This document shows positions 52,434-61,199 of a stretch of 64,000 bases of DNA, in pieces. The position numbers and the translations under genes were made by a program. Each line of letters opens with the position of its first letter. The stretch's first letter is position 1. The DNA comes from Streptomyces caniscabiei (GTDB lineage: Bacteria > Actinomycetota > Actinomycetes > Streptomycetales > Streptomycetaceae): the NCBI RefSeq assembly GCF_014930365.1, contig NZ_JABXWI010000023.1, positions 58,939 to 122,938 of the forward strand. The letters are read 5' to 3'. Below the pieces are notes generated by a model. It was not told where the DNA came from. It worked only from the letters and a program-made list of their open reading frames with translations, and did not search any database.

Positions 52434-53218
52434 CCGCCACCATCGCTTATGACCGTGACGTGGCGAACCTCATCGACGAGCTGAGCGCCACCGGCCACGT
52501 CTTCCACACGGCGCACAGGAAGACGTCGGTCACACTGCACCACAACGCCGGCCGCTTCTCGCACCAGGGCCTGCTCGAGGTCTGGAGGAAGCGTCCGGCC
52601 TCGGCCCACTTCGACGTGGACGCCGCGGGCGAGGTCGCGCAGTACGTCAAGGTGAACGAGTTCGCCTGGGCCGTCGGCAATGTGGCCGGCAACCAGCGCT
52701 CGATCAGCATCGAAATGGCGAACGCGACGCTCGCGCCCGGCTGGACGGTCGGCGAGGCCACCTGGAGGAGTGCCGCACGTCTCGCCGGCTGGAACTTCGC
52801 CAAGGTGATCGGCGAACGCCCCAGCAAGAGCAACCTCTTCTACCACCACCGCTGGTCCTCGACCGTCTGCGCCGGCCCGCACATGGACGACATCTACGAC
52901 CAGGTCCTTGAGGCGGCTCAGGCGGCGTACGACCAGTTCAAGAATTCCCACCCCGACCCCCGGCCGGACACCGAGCCGTTCCCTGGTGCGTCGTTCTTCC
53001 AAGCCGGACGGACATCGCCGATCGTCGCCGCGATGCACGAGCGGCTCGTCGCCGAGGACTGCAACCGGTACGAGTCGAGCGCCGGCGCCGACACATGGGG
53101 CCCGGGCGATGTGAGGTCCTTTGCCGCATGGCAGCGAAAGCTCGGCTTCGCGGGGGGCGACGCCGACGGCACTCCTGGCAGGACCAGTTGGGACAAGCTG
53201 AGGGTCCCCAACGTCTGA
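52430..53218 (+). CDS. N-acetylmuramoyl-L-alanine amidase (PGRP type) with the same wall module
   Basis: 262 residues, no signal peptide. The amidase_2/PGRP domain covers residues 20-165: VTLHHNAGRFS (zinc His), SAHFDVDAAGEVAQYVKVNE, AWAVGNVAGNQRSISIEMAN, LFYHHRWSSTVCAGPHMDD (zinc His and Cys). Residues 180-262 repeat the wall-binding module of the upstream transglycosylase (FPGASFFQAGRTSPIVAAMH, TSWDKLRVPNV). GTG start overlaps the small acidic gene. Together the two enzymes would cut both glycan and peptide links. This C-terminal module is familiar from Streptomyces phage endolysins. Confidence 0.88.
   Translation: MTATIAYDRDVANLIDELSATGHVFHTAHRKTSVTLHHNAGRFSHQGLLEVWRKRPASAHFDVDAAGEVAQYVKVNEFAWAVGNVAGNQRSISIEMANATLAPGWTVGEATWRSAARLAGWNFAKVIGERPSKSNLFYHHRWSSTVCAGPHMDDIYDQVLEAAQAAYDQFKNSHPDPRPDTEPFPGASFFQAGRTSPIVAAMHERLVAEDCNRYESSAGADTWGPGDVRSFAAWQRKLGFAGGDADGTPGRTSWDKLRVPNV
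52973..53218 (+). repeat. Direct repeat B: cell-wall module, second copy
   Basis: Partner of 51946-52191. Both copies end at the stop codon of their gene. Confidence 0.85.
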
Positions 53219-53329
53219 CCGTGCCTGCCGTCTATGGCCCGGGTTCGCACGTGGCTCGACGCCCCGCTCGGCGACCTTCTTCCGGAGAACCTGGACCGGA
53301 TTCGGCCTCGCTCTGGGCCCCGACGCCAG

Positions 53330-54190
53330 TCAGCTGGTCCGTCGGTCCCCGTCGTCGTCCTGATCGGCCGAGTGAAGCAGTTCGATGACACGTTCCTCGT
53401 ACCGGACGCGGGCCGGGGAGAAGTCGTACGGCATCTTGCCGATGGCCTCCATCGCGCTCATCCTCGCCCCGTCTTCTTCCTCGCCGGTGTGCTCGTCGTC
53501 CCGTTCCAGGAGGACGTTGAGGGCCTCTTCCAGGCCGGATTCTTCGATGGCGGCTGCCAGGGCGGTCTCGTGATCGCATCGCCGGGCGGCCAGGTCTTCG
53601 ACGCGGGGGTCGTCGGGGGACACGGTGTCGTCCAGGGCCGCCTCGACCTCGGCCAGTCGGTCCTCCTCGGCCCGCAGCTCGGGGTGGGTGGCCAGGACGA
53701 TGAACCGGTCGGCCTGGACAGCGGCGCCCAGAGGGCCGAAGACGCGCTCCGTGACCAGGAGGGTGTCGAGGTCGGCGGAGCGCACCGCTCCGGGTGGGAG
53801 ATCGCGCAAGCGGCCAGTGACCAGCGGTGAGAGCAGGCCCAAAGGACTGCCCACTTCGCGGAGACGGTTCACGGCGGCCCGCTGGGCCTCGATGGCGGCA
53901 GCCTTGGAAACGAGGGACTCCTCCAGGCGGGCCAGGGACAACTCGATGCCGGTGGTGCCCTTGAAGGCGGCGTGGATGTCATCCAGGGAGACACCCGCAT
54001 CGGCCATCCTGCGGATCCACAGCAGGCGGACCATGTCGTCGTATCCGTAGCGGCGGCGGTCATCGCTGCCGCGTTCCGGTTCGGCGAGGAGCCCGATGGC
54101 GTGGTAGTGGCGGATGGCGCGGGGTGTGGTCCCGGCGAACGCGGCGGCATCGCCGATCTTGACCCGGCGGGGAATCGCAGGAAGGGGCAT
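53330..54190 (-). CDS. MerR-family regulator
   Basis: 286 residues. N-terminal MerR helix-turn-helix (VKIGDAAAFAGTTPRAIRHY, HAIGLLAEPERGSDDRRRYGY, DDMVRLLWIRRMADAGVSLD), a long dimer helix (LARLEESLVSKAAAIEAQRA), and a 170-residue helical effector region rich in acidic residues (RAEEDRLAEVEAALDDTVSP, LERDDEHTGEEEDGARM). ATG at 54190 after GAGAGG. No cysteine metal site of MerR/CueR type. Probably binds a hydrophobic or small organic ligand; target unknown. Divergent from the GH32 gene. Confidence 0.85.
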   Translation of the reverse strand: MPLPAIPRRVKIGDAAAFAGTTPRAIRHYHAIGLLAEPERGSDDRRRYGYDDMVRLLWIRRMADAGVSLDDIHAAFKGTTGIELSLARLEESLVSKAAAIEAQRAAVNRLREVGSPLGLLSPLVTGRLRDLPPGAVRSADLDTLLVTERVFGPLGAAVQADRFIVLATHPELRAEEDRLAEVEAALDDTVSPDDPRVEDLAARRCDHETALAAAIEESGLEEALNVLLERDDEHTGEEEDGARMSAMEAIGKMPYDFSPARVRYEERVIELLHSADQDDDGDRRTS

Positions 54191-54460
54191 GCGGGGGAAC
54201 CTCTCAATGTCGTGCTCGCCGCCTACTGGACCACATGCCGCTACGGCACATGCAAACCCCTCTGTCGGGGGTGCGCGCCCGTACTCCCGCACCATCAGAG
54301 TCGTACGGACGGAAGTCGGCCGGTTCGCCGTCCGGCTAGCGGCTCCGACCTGCTCGGTCGCCGTCCACCATCCGGCGTGGCACGGCCAGTTGGCACGCTC
54401 GTGACGGCCGATCACGCGTGACCGGCAGACCCGGCCGCGTCGGGTAATCCCGCCCGAACT

Positions 54461-54534
54461 GTTGACGCGTTGACCGGATGCCGTTCATCATCGGGCCACT
54501 CGATGTCAGCGTTGACACAAGTCAGCGTTGACAC
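54461..54534. promoter_or_regulatory. Repeated GTTGAC motifs upstream of GH32
   Basis: GTTGAC occurs at 54461, 54469, 54511 and 54527; the last two sit in two direct copies of TCAGCGTTGACAC (54506-54518 and 54522-54534, 16-base period). These lie 110-180 bases upstream of the fructan hydrolase ATG. Candidates for regulator binding or overlapping -35 elements. Confidence 0.45.
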
Positions 54535-54640
54535 TCTCTGGTGCCGGTGTCGACGACATCGCGGACCAGGGCGTCATATTTCGGGCCGCCCGCCGCAGGC
54601 TGCGCTGTGCTGCGTGGACGGCCGCAGCAGAGGAGGCATC

Positions 54641-57166
54641 ATGAGCTCTGGACGTGTATCCCGGCATGACCGTGTGCGGATGACCGCCGCGGCGGCCGTC
54701 TGCGCACTGTCCGCCGCCCTGCTCGCCCCCCAGGATGCCGCGGCCGACACCCCGCTGTACTCCGAGACCTACCGTCCCCAGTTCCACTTCACTCCGGAGA
54801 AGAACTGGATGAACGACCCCAACGGCCTTGTGTACTACAAGGGTGAGTATCACCTTTTCTACCAGTACAACCCGAGCGGCAACTCCTGGGGCGACATGTC
54901 CTGGGGCCACGCCGTGAGCCCGGACCTCGTCCACTGGCGCGAGCTGCCGCTCGCCCTGTCGCACGACGACGAGGAGATGGTCTTCTCCGGAAGCGCCGTC
55001 GTCGACGAGAACAACACCACCGGTTTCGGCACCAGGAAGAACCCGCCCATGGTGGCCGTCTACACCAGCCACGACAAAACCACCGGCACCCAGGCACAGT
55101 CGCTCGCCTACAGCACCGACCGCGGTCGTACCTGGACCAAGTACCAGGGCAATCCCGTCATCGACATCGGGTCGAGAGACTTCCGCGACCCCAAGGTCCA
55201 GTGGTACGCGCCGACCAAGAGCTGGCTGATGACGGTGTCGCTGTCCGCCGAACACAAGGTGCGGTTCTACTCGTCCAAGAACCTCAAGGACTGGACGCAG
55301 CTCAGCGAGTTCGGCCCGGCCGGCGCGACGGGCGGTGTGTGGGAGTGCCCCGACCTGTTCCCCCTCGCCGTCGACGGCGACACGGACAACATCAAGTGGG
55401 TCCTGGTCGTCAACATCAACCCCGGTGGTATCGCTGGCGGTTCGGCAGCCCAGTACTTCATCGGTGACTTCGACGGCACGAAGTTCACCGCCGACGACGA
55501 CGGCACCTACACCCCGCCCTCCGGGACCGTCTTGCAGGACTTCGAGGACACCGGCTTCGGTTCGTGGACGGCCACGGGCAGCGCGTTCGGCGCGGGACCG
55601 GCGGCCGGGACGCTCGACGGGCAGCAGACAGTCGGCGGCTTCGACGGCAAGGGCCTCGCCAACAGCTTCCACTCCGGGGACGCCACCACCGGCACCCTCA
55701 CTTCGCCCTCCTTCACCGTCGACAGCCCCTACCTGAACTTCAAGATCGGTGGCGGCCGGCACCCGCACCAACCCGGGACGGTCCTCGCCGACTTCGAGGG
55801 CGGCACCTACGGCGACTGGACGACGACGGGCGACGCCTTCGGCCCGGCACCGGCCACCGGCACCCTCCCCGGCCAGCAGCAGGTCTCCGGCTTCCAGGGC
55901 AGTGGCCTGGTCAACACCTTCCTGAACGGCGACGCAAACACCGGCACCCTCACCTCGCCCGAATTCACCATCGACAAGCGATACATCAACTTCCTCATCG
56001 GCGGCGGCAACCACCCTGCCGGCTCCGCCGACCCCACCGCCCTCGAACTCCTCGTCGACGGCCAGGTCGTGCGCAGCGCCACCGGAAAGGACGCCGAGGC
56101 ACTCCAGACGGCCTCCTGGGACGTGCGTGACCTCGCCGGCAAAAAGGCGCAGATCAGGTTGGTCGATGACAGCACGGGAGGCTGGGGTCACATCCTCGCC
56201 GACCAGATCGTGCTGTCCGACACCCAGGCCCAGCCCGGCTCCCAGGAGACCTCCGTCAATCTGATCGTCGACGGCCAGGTCGTCCGCAGCGCGACCGGGG
56301 CCGACAGCGAGACGCTGGACTGGACCTCGTTCAACATGCGCCCCTACCTCGGCAAGAAGGCGCAGATCCAGCTCGTCGACATGAACACCGGCGGCTGGGG
56401 CCACATCCTCGCCGACCAGTTCACCGCAGCCGACTCCTCCGCCCTCTCCGTGCTGCAGCGCGCCCACTGGGCCGACTACGGCAAGGACTACTACGCGGCC
56501 GTTTCCTGGGAGAACGCCCCGGGCGGCAAGCGGTACATGATCGGCTGGATGGACAACTGGGACTACGCCGGCGCCATCCCCACCTCCCCCTGGCGGGGAG
56601 CACAGAGCATCCCACGCCAGATGGCGCTGCGCACCGTCGACGGCCGCGTCCGGCTTACCAGCGAGCCGGTGAACAGCGTGAAGTCCCTGCGGCAGGAGCC
56701 TCCGGCGACCGCGACGGGCGACGTCGTGACGAACACGTCGAAGGCGCTGATCGGCGCCGCCGCCGAAGGCAAGGCGCTCGACATCGAGGCCACCTTCTCC
56801 CTCGATGACGCCGAACGCTTCGGCCTCAAGGTACGCAGCGGCGCCGCGGGCGAGGAAACCGTCATCGGCTACGACACCACGACCCAGGAACTGTACGTCG
56901 ACCGCACCCACTCCGGCGCCGTGGACTTCAACAGCACCTTCCCCGGCATCCAGACCGCGCCTCTGAAGGCGGCGAACGGCGAGATAAAAATGCGGATCCT
57001 CGTCGACTGGTCGTCCATCGAGGTCTTCGGTGGCGACGGCGAAGCGGTGATCACCGACCAGATCTTCCCCGACCCCGCCAGCCAAGGCGTCCAGGTCTTC
57101 GCCGAGAACGGATCGGTGAAACTGAACAAGGCCACCGTCTGGCACCTCGACTCCACCCACGACTGA
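54641..57166 (+). CDS. Secreted GH32 fructan hydrolase with a large insertion in the propeller
   Basis: 841 residues. Signal peptide to about residue 34 (QDAAAD). The five-blade propeller has WMNDPNG (nucleophile Asp59), FSGSAVVD, SRDFRDPKVQ, and ECPDLF (acid/base Glu235). Between residues about 298 and 600 lies an insertion with two similar beta units (VLQDFEDTGFGSWTATGSAF and VLADFEGGTYGDWTTTGDAF; each followed by a GTLTSPxFT block) plus repeated VDGQVVRSATG halves. The propeller resumes at RAHWADYGKDYYAAVSW, and the C-terminal beta-sandwich ends WSSIEVFGGDGEAVITDQIF. ATG after AGGAGG. Probably levan or inulin as substrate. Confidence 0.93.
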   Translation: MSSGRVSRHDRVRMTAAAAVCALSAALLAPQDAAADTPLYSETYRPQFHFTPEKNWMNDPNGLVYYKGEYHLFYQYNPSGNSWGDMSWGHAVSPDLVHWRELPLALSHDDEEMVFSGSAVVDENNTTGFGTRKNPPMVAVYTSHDKTTGTQAQSLAYSTDRGRTWTKYQGNPVIDIGSRDFRDPKVQWYAPTKSWLMTVSLSAEHKVRFYSSKNLKDWTQLSEFGPAGATGGVWECPDLFPLAVDGDTDNIKWVLVVNINPGGIAGGSAAQYFIGDFDGTKFTADDDGTYTPPSGTVLQDFEDTGFGSWTATGSAFGAGPAAGTLDGQQTVGGFDGKGLANSFHSGDATTGTLTSPSFTVDSPYLNFKIGGGRHPHQPGTVLADFEGGTYGDWTTTGDAFGPAPATGTLPGQQQVSGFQGSGLVNTFLNGDANTGTLTSPEFTIDKRYINFLIGGGNHPAGSADPTALELLVDGQVVRSATGKDAEALQTASWDVRDLAGKKAQIRLVDDSTGGWGHILADQIVLSDTQAQPGSQETSVNLIVDGQVVRSATGADSETLDWTSFNMRPYLGKKAQIQLVDMNTGGWGHILADQFTAADSSALSVLQRAHWADYGKDYYAAVSWENAPGGKRYMIGWMDNWDYAGAIPTSPWRGAQSIPRQMALRTVDGRVRLTSEPVNSVKSLRQEPPATATGDVVTNTSKALIGAAAEGKALDIEATFSLDDAERFGLKVRSGAAGEETVIGYDTTTQELYVDRTHSGAVDFNSTFPGIQTAPLKAANGEIKMRILVDWSSIEVFGGDGEAVITDQIFPDPASQGVQVFAENGSVKLNKATVWHLDSTHD

Positions 57167-57188
57167 CGCGACGGCATACGCCAGGACA

Positions 57189-57213
57189 GCCCGGCACATG
57201 CCAAGTGCCGGGC
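57189..57213 (+). terminator. Terminator after the GH32 gene
   Basis: GCCCGGCAC (57189-57197) pairs with GTGCCGGGC (57205-57213), 7-base loop, 23 bases past the GH32 stop, followed by CTCTATTTG. Confidence 0.75.
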
Positions 57214-57283
57214 CAGCGCCTCTATTTGCTGCACACACCCCGAGCGCCGCTTCGAACCATGCCGGTGCGTAGGGGGCCGAGGG

Positions 57284-57790
57284 TCAGGAGGATGCTGTGG
57301 GGCTGGGGTCCGCGGTGGCCTCGGCGGTGCGGTGCTTGACCCACGCCTCTCCGATCCCCTTCGGGACGTTCGGCAGCAGGCCGTCCTCCTTGGTGTACGC
57401 CAGCCCCTGCGAGTAGCCACCGCCGCCGCAGCCGTCGGAGTAGTGGATGAGCTTCACGTCCACGGAGTTGTCGATGACGGGCTTGGCCGCACCAGCGCGG
57501 GTGACTCGGAGGCGGACCGGGGCGGTGTCGGGGCCGACGTCGTCAGGCAGCTCGACGGTCACGTGCGCGATGCGGCTCTCCTTCAGCTCGCCCTTGGCGC
57601 ACTCACCGCGCGTGCACAACTCGTAGGTGGCGCCCGCGAGATCGCTGTAGCCGTCCTGCACGACGTACACGCCGACCTGGGACACCACGTCTAGCCCGGC
57701 GCAGATTGACGAATCGACACAGCCGGACAGGCCCACGAGGAGGGCGGCGACACCGCTGAGCACGCGCGCGTGCCGTGCCGTGGTCATCAC
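57284..57790 (-). CDS. Putative lipoprotein of unknown function
   Basis: 168 residues with a lipoprotein signal: ARHARVLSGVAALLVGLSGC ends in the lipobox LSGC. The mature part has four further cysteines (SSICAGLDV, YELCTRGECAKG, SDGCGGGGYS) and beta-rich segments (VGVYVVQDGYSDLAGATYEL, PVRLRVTRAGAAKPVIDNSV). GTG 57790 or ATG 57787, both behind GGAGGGG. Probably anchored to the outer face of the membrane. No family recognised. Confidence 0.75.
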   Translation of the reverse strand: MMTTARHARVLSGVAALLVGLSGCVDSSICAGLDVVSQVGVYVVQDGYSDLAGATYELCTRGECAKGELKESRIAHVTVELPDDVGPDTAPVRLRVTRAGAAKPVIDNSVDVKLIHYSDGCGGGGYSQGLAYTKEDGLLPNVPKGIGEAWVKHRTAEATADPSPTASS

Positions 57791-58244
57791 TTCGTCACCC
57801 CTCCGGGAAGTGCCTTCTCCGCCAGGGCGATGTCGGTCATTGCCAGGCTGTTCACTGACTTGGGCATTGAGGGGATCTTAGTGAAGTCAGGGCGTGCCGG
57901 GACGGCTAGCGAGGTGCCGCGCGTCCGGGGTGGTACTTCCTCGCGGCGAGCCAGGGCCTGTCACCGATCCGTTGTTCGCGAGTTGTTTGTTCGGCACCAG
58001 TGCATCGAAGGCGAACAACGTGCGAGCCGCTACACCTGGATCGACCGCCCCGGCCGCATCGGTGGCGGTCAACGGCCGAGCCCGGCAGACCGCGGCAGAC
58101 GAACGAGCCCTGCGCAGGGGCCACGACCTGCCTCGCTGGCTACCTGCGCCGGCGCGCCTCCCTGGCCGTGCTCGGCTGCACCACGACAAGAAACGCCGTC
58201 CACCAGGAATGGCTGCATCAACTGTGAACTGCAGAGGAGACCGA
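57791..58244. other. 454-base divergent intergenic region
   Basis: Between the lipoprotein start (minus) and the secreted protein at 58245 (plus). The frames crossing it show no family signals; I see no gene. Confidence 0.4.
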
Positions 58245-58718
58245 ATGAGCGTGAGAAGGATCAGAAAGCGGGCGGCTGCACTGGTCGTGACGATGATCGC
58301 CGCATTGCTCCTTCCGCTGGCGGCGCAGGCACCAGCACACGCAGCATCGAACGCTGCGGCCGGACCGACCGCGTGGACACCGGGCATCTCCCCGCTGTAC
58401 CCGGGCGAATACGTAACGCGGAACGTGTCGAGTGCCGATCGGAACTCGGCGCTGGTGACGTGCTCCTTGGCCTCTGGGATCGCCTGCGTGTCGGTCGGCC
58501 AGGGCGACGGCAGACACAGCGTCTTCCACCTGTTCAGGTGCGAGACACGGTCGCTCTCGAACTTCATCGACGCGCTCGCTGTCCGGAACAACCAGACCGG
58601 CGGAGCCCAAGTCCACTTCTGGGGGCCCAGGTACTCGGTCTGGACCCCGGCGAACGGCGTGATCCACACGGTCCCGGACTACGCGACGTACGACTTCAAT
58701 CGCCTCGATCTCTGCTGA
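58245..58718 (+). CDS. Secreted protein of unknown function
   Basis: 157 residues. Signal peptide MSVRRIRKRAAALVVTMIAA...APAHAASN, then a compact beta-rich mature domain: ISPLYPGEYVTRNVSSADRN, LVTCSLASGIACVSVGQGDG, HLFRCETRSLSNFIDALAVR, VHFWGPRYSVWTP and DYATYDFNRLDLC. Four cysteines suggest two disulfides. GAGGAG sits 5-6 bases before the ATG. Possibly an antimicrobial or inhibitor-type secreted protein; not recognised. Confidence 0.8.
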   Translation: MSVRRIRKRAAALVVTMIAALLLPLAAQAPAHAASNAAAGPTAWTPGISPLYPGEYVTRNVSSADRNSALVTCSLASGIACVSVGQGDGRHSVFHLFRCETRSLSNFIDALAVRNNQTGGAQVHFWGPRYSVWTPANGVIHTVPDYATYDFNRLDLC

Positions 58719-58865
58719 GGGCACATCGACCCGGGCATGCGGTGCAGGTGTCCGGGTCGGAACCCTTGAGGTGACGGCTGCGGAGTGACGACTGTCTGAC
58801 GTGAGGTCTGACGGCATGATGCCCGGCCCCGGTCGTCACGATGTGCTCCTCCCTGGCAGATGCGA

Positions 58866-58893
58866 AGAGCGGGCGTGGATACACGCCCGCTCT
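58866..58893. terminator. Strong hairpin between convergent genes
   Basis: AGAGCGGGCGTG (58866-58877) pairs perfectly with CACGCCCGCTCT (58882-58893), 4-base loop, 20 bases past the stop of the Asp-box/ricin protein (58913) and 150 past the secreted protein stop. Confidence 0.85.
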
Positions 58894-58912
58894 CCGCACC
58901 GTACGCAGCCGC

Positions 58913-60973
58913 TCAGTTGATGCGGACGATCTTCCAGAGCTGGTCGTCGTTGCTCAGGTCGTTCCACTGCACGACTGCCGCGCCGTTGCTGGTCAGGGAC
59001 TGGGCGACGCCGGCATTGAAGCCGCTGCCCACGTTCTTGAGTTTGAAGTAGCCGTTGCCCGCGTCGGTGAGGGTCCACTTCTGCGAGTTACCGGTGGACG
59101 GCGTGTTCTGGACGACGACGGCTCCGGCAGTGGTGGAGCCGTTGCGGATGTCCAGATTCAGGTTGCTGTTGACGTTCCTGATGTTCCAGGCTCCGCCGCC
59201 GGCCGACTGGAAGGTGAACAGCTGGCAGAAGCAGGCCGAGTTCTGCCACTGCTGCGCCGCCGTGTTGGAGGCGGTCGAGCCCTGCGGTATGTCCAGGTAC
59301 TTGCCGCTGTTCTTGTTGACGAGGACGTACTGCCCGGTGCCCAGCGGGGGCAGGGCGGTCTGGGTGAGGTTCCAGCGCTGGCAGGCGCAGCTGGTGCCGC
59401 TCCACTGGACGGCGGCGGTGCCGACCGCGGTGGAGGCGCTCGGGATCTCCAGGTACTTGCCGGTCACACGGTTGGTGATGCTGTACCCGCCGGACTGGTG
59501 CGGGGCGACGGCCCACTCGTGGTCCAGGGTGCCGTTGTCGTCCCACTGAAGGATCTTGGCGCCGTCGGCGGTGGACTGGCTCTCCACACCGAGGACCTTG
59601 CCGCTGGCGACGTTGCGGATCTTGAAGTAGCCGGAGGCCTGCTGTATGAAGCGCCACTGCTGGTCGGTGGCGTTGTCGGCGTTCTGCTGGGTGGCGTTCG
59701 TGCCGTTGGTGGTGGAGCCGCCGACGATGCTCAGCATGAGGTTGCTGCCCGCGTTCGACACGGTGTAGGTGGCACCGTCCGAGATGCCTCCGCCGAGGTC
59801 GATGGTGCTGTAGGTGACGGGGTTGGAGAGGTTGCTGCCTCCGTTGCCGCCGCTGAGTACGAGCAGGCTGTGGCCGTCGGACAGGGGCACCATGCCGCGG
59901 CTGTAGCCGTTGGCGACGTTGGAGGTGATCCGCGTCCAGGTGTTCGCGGCGCCGTTCTGGGTGTTGAGGAACAGGTCGCTGGTGCTGTAGGCGCCGACGA
60001 CGAGCGTGCCGTTCGGACCGCCGGTGGGCAGCCACGTGATGTACGGGGTGCTGGTGGGGACCACGCCGTCCGTCGACCGCAGGGGGATGCCGGTGGCGGA
60101 GTCGAAGTCCTCCGGGTCGGCGGAGATCTTGTAGTAGACGGCGAAGTTGCCCGAGGGCGAGCCGCCGTACTCGTACGTCATGACGTAGTTGCCGTTGGGC
60201 AGCTTCGCGACGGTGGCCATGCCCGGGCGCTGGCTGTACGTGGGCATCGCCACGTCGTCCACGACCGGCCCCCAGGTCTGGAGGTCCGTGGTGACCTGGT
60301 GCACGAGCTTCTGGCCGTGGTCGGGGTCGCGCTGGTCGGAGTAGTAGACGATCAGCTTGCCGTTGGCGTAGAGGAAGAAGGGCTCCCATACGGGGGTGTT
60401 GCCGTTGCCGTTCTGGTCGTACGCCGGGCCGCCGGTGGCGATGTTGCTGACGAACGTCCAGGTCTGTCCGCGGTCGGTGCTGGCGTAGACATCGATCTTG
60501 ATGGCGGAGCGGTCGGAGGGGACCGAGGCTCCGGCGGCCAGGATGGTGCCGGCCGGGAAGCCGCCCATCGCGGTGGGCAGTTCGAACAGCTCAGGCTGCC
60601 AGCGCATGCCCCAGCCGTTCTGCGTGTCGGCGACCTCCGAGATCTTCGACCAGGAGTTGCCGTTGTCCGTGCTCCGGTAGATCGGGAAGACCGGTGTGCC
60701 GGAGGTGTACTGCTCGAACGTCGCGAGGAGGGTGCCGTTGGCGGAGCCGTTGTGCTGCATACGCATCGCCCGCGGATAGAGCGACCCGGGCGAGGGCGCG
60801 CCCGACGGCGGGGTGTACATCGTCTGCGAGGGGCGGGCCAGGGCGTCTGCCCGGCCGGCGGGCAGAACCATGGTCATCGCCGCGACGACCAGGACGAGGA
60901 CCAGAGACAAGAAGGAGAGGGGACGGGGACGCGGAGCGGCGCCGGATCTGGCGCCTGTCTGCGCTGTGGACAT
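58913..60973 (-). CDS. Secreted Asp-box glycosidase (GH93-like) with C-terminal ricin-type domains
   Basis: 686 residues. Signal anchor PLSFLSLVLVLVVAAMTMVL, then a sialidase-fold propeller with two clear Asp boxes (STDNGNSWSKI; STDRGQTWTFV) and other blades (PVWEPFFLYANGKLIVYYSD, MTYEYGGSPSGNFAVYYKIS). From residue about 410, three RICIN-type lectin repeats follow (YTVSNAGSNLMLSIVGGSTT; YVLVNKNSGKYLDIPQGSTA; WNIRNVNSNLNLDIRNGSTT) with QxW motifs. The fold resembles exo-arabinanases (GH93) or BNR hydrolases. GGGAG before ATG 60973. LacI regulator upstream. Confidence 0.88.
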   Translation of the reverse strand: MSTAQTGARSGAAPRPRPLSFLSLVLVLVVAAMTMVLPAGRADALARPSQTMYTPPSGAPSPGSLYPRAMRMQHNGSANGTLLATFEQYTSGTPVFPIYRSTDNGNSWSKISEVADTQNGWGMRWQPELFELPTAMGGFPAGTILAAGASVPSDRSAIKIDVYASTDRGQTWTFVSNIATGGPAYDQNGNGNTPVWEPFFLYANGKLIVYYSDQRDPDHGQKLVHQVTTDLQTWGPVVDDVAMPTYSQRPGMATVAKLPNGNYVMTYEYGGSPSGNFAVYYKISADPEDFDSATGIPLRSTDGVVPTSTPYITWLPTGGPNGTLVVGAYSTSDLFLNTQNGAANTWTRITSNVANGYSRGMVPLSDGHSLLVLSGGNGGSNLSNPVTYSTIDLGGGISDGATYTVSNAGSNLMLSIVGGSTTNGTNATQQNADNATDQQWRFIQQASGYFKIRNVASGKVLGVESQSTADGAKILQWDDNGTLDHEWAVAPHQSGGYSITNRVTGKYLEIPSASTAVGTAAVQWSGTSCACQRWNLTQTALPPLGTGQYVLVNKNSGKYLDIPQGSTASNTAAQQWQNSACFCQLFTFQSAGGGAWNIRNVNSNLNLDIRNGSTTAGAVVVQNTPSTGNSQKWTLTDAGNGYFKLKNVGSGFNAGVAQSLTSNGAAVVQWNDLSNDDQLWKIVRIN

Positions 60974-61058
60974 TGCGGCTCCCAGGGGAATGGGGAAGGT
61001 GTGGTTCGGTGTCCGCCGGCTCGGAACGGCTCGAAGTGACGCGGCGGAGTTCGTTGGG

Positions 61059-61088
61059 CGCGTCGCCCGGGGGCAACCGGGCGACGCG
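61059..61088 (-). terminator. Terminator of the LacI gene
   Basis: CGCGTCGCCCGG (61059-61070) pairs with CCGGGCGACGCG (61077-61088), 6-base loop. It lies between the LacI stop (61200) and the Asp-box gene start (60973), so the two minus-strand genes have separate transcripts or attenuated coupling. Confidence 0.75.
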
Positions 61089-61199
61089 GCCGGGCGTGGC
61101 ACGCGAGCGCGGGGGCGCGGCGCGACATGCGCGGATTGTCGAGGGCGGGGCGCCCCGGCGTGTGAGGTGTGCCGGGGTGGTGACAGGGGGGTGGGTGGA

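Noticed and set aside
58841..61039. 732-residue plus-strand frame opposite the Asp-box/ricin protein
   Set aside because: Composition is Val/Gly/Arg-rich without domains, whereas the minus strand has a signal peptide, Asp boxes and ricin repeats.
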